Assembly: GCA_017435425.1 (NCBI GenBank)
Contig: JAFSFC010000042.1
Location: forward strand, 1 to 60,819
Reading direction: 5' to 3'
From: Ruminiclostridium sp.
GTDB lineage: Bacteria; Bacillota; Clostridia; Oscillospirales; Oscillospiraceae
Length of the DNA stretch: 60,819 nucleotides
Below the pieces are notes generated by a model that was not told the DNA's origin, searched no databases, and worked only from the letters and a program-made list of their open reading frames with translations. Both the position numbers and the translations under genes were made by a program. This document shows positions 59,100 to 60,819 of this stretch, piece by piece; the first letter of the stretch is position 1, and each line of letters begins with the position of its first letter.

Positions 59100-59528
59100 T
59101 TAATAGTGTACACTAAAATAATCTTCATCTTCATAGGGAGCCATGACCCTTTGGAAGAAGGCAACATCTTCCTCCGTGGCCCCCTCAATATACAGTTCCG
59201 TGCCGTAATGGGCACTGCAGAAGCGGAGAGGGCCTCGTTCCACGTTGATGGTAAAATATTTGGTCATCTTATTGTATAGGCTTTTGTCCGAGGGTTCATC
59301 CGACAGGATCTCTTCCAGAAATTCGGCGGTGACAAACCCCTTCACAGAAACCTCGTAGTTTTCTGCCACAGGGGTTCCATACTTGGAGGCCTGCCGGACT
59401 TCTTCCTCTTCTTCCTTCCAGCAGCGGATCTCCAGAGCATCCCCCACCCGGAGGAAATGCGTCACAACCTCCCGCCACCAGTGGGAGGAAACGGACTTGT
59501 CGATCATCTGCAAACTGATTCCGGCCAT
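59100..59528 (-). CDS. Hypothetical protein in the trmO operon
   Basis: A 142-residue soluble acidic protein I do not recognise. The N-terminus is SLQMIDKSVSSHWWREVVTH; a run of Glu (CWKEEEEEVRQ) near residue 40 and a tail of Glu and Asp (VMAPYEDEDYF) stand out. It has no membrane segment or known motif. It is 14 nt after the preceding gene, and its start at 59528 follows AAAAGGAGG. Its last genes on the same strand are trmO and another unknown. Confidence 0.65.
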   Translation of the reverse strand: MAGISLQMIDKSVSSHWWREVVTHFLRVGDALEIRCWKEEEEEVRQASKYGTPVAENYEVSVKGFVTAEFLEEILSDEPSDKSLYNKMTKYFTINVERGPLRFCSAHYGTELYIEGATEEDVAFFQRVMAPYEDEDYFSVHY

Positions 59529-59542
59529 AAGGCACCTCCTTT

Positions 59543-59998
59543 TTATCGGGTAACCGTCAGGCAGTAGAAGGAGGGGCGTTCCGGATACTTTTTATCCGGG
59601 ATATTCCAGATTTCTGCCTGCTCGATCTCTTTACTGTGTGCTGTGGTCAGGTCCTGGATGGCCACGGTTCGACGATGGATAAAGGGCCGCTCCTCGAATT
59701 CATAATAGTCCATCAGCCACACCTGCCAGAGTTCCACGGTATCTGTGTGCTGTAAAGCGGTTTTGATGTATTCAATGATCTGCCGGGCTCTGCCCTCGGT
59801 GTAGTTCCACTCCAGAGACACCCCGTATGCTCTGCCGGTGTAGTCTTCTGCGTAGGGGAAGTGGTGCAGAAAAAAGTTGTCATCCGCTCCGCCGTCATAG
59901 ATGGTGCCCTCGTCGATGTTAATCTCCAAAGGATACTCCTGAGAAGGTCGCCATTCCGGCAGTGGGATGTCCGCAGCGATCAACCGGCAAACACTCAT
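59543..59998 (-). CDS. Hypothetical protein coupled to trmO
   Basis: A 151-residue protein of unknown function with a Trp/Tyr/Phe-rich composition (WRPSQEYPLEI, ADDNFFLHHFPYAEDYTG, ELWQVWLMDYYEFEERPF). It may be a small beta-rich fold. The start ATG (59998) overlaps the trmO stop TGA as ATGA, so it is translated with trmO. A relation to tRNA modification is possible but not shown. Confidence 0.65.
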   Translation of the reverse strand: MSVCRLIAADIPLPEWRPSQEYPLEINIDEGTIYDGGADDNFFLHHFPYAEDYTGRAYGVSLEWNYTEGRARQIIEYIKTALQHTDTVELWQVWLMDYYEFEERPFIHRRTVAIQDLTTAHSKEIEQAEIWNIPDKKYPERPSFYCLTVTR

Positions 59999-60690
59999 TT
60001 GGACTTCCTTTCCACGCCCACCACCGTCAGCAGACCATCCTTCACGGTGAACTTCACATCCACAGTCCCGAAGGCCATGCCGTAGACCCGCTCCGGGTCA
60101 TCCTGATAGGAGGGACGGGGATCCTGGGCAAGCACGCCGGTGAGTCCTTCCCGGTCACCCTCGGGCACCTGCTCCAGCAGGGCAGGGGGGAAGTCCACCT
60201 CCAGCTTGTATCCCTGATACCCGGCGGTGAAGCCCCCCAGGGCCTCCGGGTGGGAGTCGGTGTAGGGCAGGTAGGGCTTGATGTCAAAGATGGGGGTCCC
60301 GTCCAGCAGGTCCGCCCCGGACACATGGATGACCGGACCCAGGGTGGGGTGGAGCTCCACCCCGTCCAGCTTCACAGAGGACAGGCCGATGGCATTGGGC
60401 CGGAAGGGGGAACGGGTAGCAAAGACACCCATGCGGGTGTTTCCTCCCAGACGAGGGGGACGGACGGTGGGGGACCAGTCCTCCCGGACGGCCTTGGAGA
60501 AGGACCAGATGAGCCACAGGTGAGAGAAACCCTCTATCCCCCGCAGGGCGTCGGCGTTCCGATACTCCGGCTCAAAAACGATGGTGGATTTGAGTTCCTC
60601 CACCAGACCGCTCTGGCGGGGGATGCCGAACTTGGACGGGAAGGAGCTATGCATTCTTGCAATGATCTTCATGGGGATGGTTTCAGACAT
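59995..60690 (-). CDS. trmO: tRNA (N6-threonylcarbamoyladenosine37-N6)-methyltransferase TrmO (TsaA)
   Basis: A 231-residue SAM-dependent methyltransferase of the TsaA beta-barrel class that modifies t6A37 of tRNA. It has GLVEELKSTIVFEPEYRNADALRGIEGFSHLWLI in part, the DxW/ATRSPFRPN signature (FATRSPFRPNAIGLSSVKL) and a GADLLDGTPIFDIKPYLPYTD tail. The start at 60690 follows GGAGGG; an internal Met 6 codons later is possible. It leads a three-gene unit. Confidence 0.93.
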   Translation of the reverse strand: MSETIPMKIIARMHSSFPSKFGIPRQSGLVEELKSTIVFEPEYRNADALRGIEGFSHLWLIWSFSKAVREDWSPTVRPPRLGGNTRMGVFATRSPFRPNAIGLSSVKLDGVELHPTLGPVIHVSGADLLDGTPIFDIKPYLPYTDSHPEALGGFTAGYQGYKLEVDFPPALLEQVPEGDREGLTGVLAQDPRPSYQDDPERVYGMAFGTVDVKFTVKDGLLTVVGVERKSK

Positions 60691-60725
60691 GGAAATACCC
60701 TCCTGTGGGAAAACTTGTTACAACC

Positions 60726-60754
60726 AGTATACCGGGGAAGGGGGCGGGTGGCAA
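60726..60754 (-). promoter_or_regulatory. trmO operon promoter
   Basis: Minus-strand TTGCCA (60754-60749), 17-nt spacer, TATACT (60731-60726). Confidence 0.8.
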
Positions 60755-60776
60755 GGAAATCTTTTCTGTTTATACC

Positions 60777-60804
60777 TTGCAGGTATGGAAAACCGTGATA
60801 TAAT
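60777..60804 (+). promoter_or_regulatory. Promoter pointing out of the window
   Basis: TTGCAG (60777-60782), 16-nt spacer, TATAAT (60799-60804). The gene it serves begins beyond the right edge. Confidence 0.6.
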
Positions 60805-60819
60805 ATTCTTTACGAATAA

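Noticed and set aside
1..60819. CRISPR arrays, insertion sequences, prophage genes, rRNA operon
   Set aside because: No regular direct repeats with spacers, no transposase, integrase or phage structural gene, and no rRNA sequence was seen.

Overview
The window is typical chromosomal DNA of a Gram-positive anaerobe in the class Clostridia, most probably an Oscillospiraceae gut bacterium of the Flavonifractor / Intestinimonas / Lawsonibacter kind. The reasons are high-GC genes rich in CTG and GCC codons, near-consensus sigma-A promoters (TTGNNN, 17 nt, TATAAT), a Clostridia-type single-chain PurL, an Etf/acyl-CoA dehydrogenase cluster, formate-THF ligase, acetate kinase, a glycine riboswitch on an alanine/glycine symporter and a ZTP riboswitch on the purine operon. 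The genus cannot be fixed by reading alone. Layout: 1-870 is AT-rich and unlike the rest (start of an unidentified gene, a GNAT acetyltransferase) and abuts the 3' end of tRNA-Pro(UGG), a common integration position. 1.1-2.9 kb holds a split transketolase. 3.0-6.5 kb holds two AGCS amino-acid symporters, the first behind a glycine riboswitch. 6.6-9.2 kb is an iron-uptake set (feoA, feoB, a Cys-rich FeoB partner) with repeated GGTTAG/CTAACC operator-like sites. 9.3-23.4 kb is a long purine locus opened by a ZTP riboswitch: purE, purF, purM, purN, an archaeal-type IMP cyclohydrolase, a free-standing AICAR transformylase, purD, purL, guaB and fhs. It runs from the PurF step to XMP and supplies the formyl-THF that PurN and the transformylase use; purC, purB and guaA are not here. 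23.6-33 kb holds a tRNA-modifying ligase, ackA, a DUF2461 protein, a Crp/Fnr regulator, a three-gene set (degenerate hexokinase-like protein, flavodoxin-fold reductase, CapA), an iron-dependent alcohol dehydrogenase, a 6S RNA and a DUF1292 protein. 33-39 kb holds a class A penicillin-binding protein, then an ACT regulator, homoserine dehydrogenase and aspartokinase. 39-42.4 kb is etfB-etfA-acd, an electron-transfer module preceded by a long structured leader RNA that I cannot assign to a known class and consider the most interesting object here. 42.5-60.8 kb is mixed housekeeping: a tRNA deacylase, an FAD oxidoreductase, GlnRS, a membrane protein, thiamine pyrophosphokinase, a HAD phosphatase, an AI-2E exporter / membrane protein / SLH-lysozyme operon, NfeD-stomatin, a lipid kinase, ferritin, an alpha/beta hydrolase, DegV, an M23 peptidase, and a trmO operon with two unknown small genes. 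How it fits together: the genes serve purine and one-carbon metabolism, amino-acid uptake, iron handling, Etf-linked redox, acetate formation and cell-wall turnover. Control is largely by RNA (glycine, ZTP, 6S, the candidate etf leader) and by strong terminators between short transcription units. I see no CRISPR array, insertion sequence, prophage or rRNA operon.
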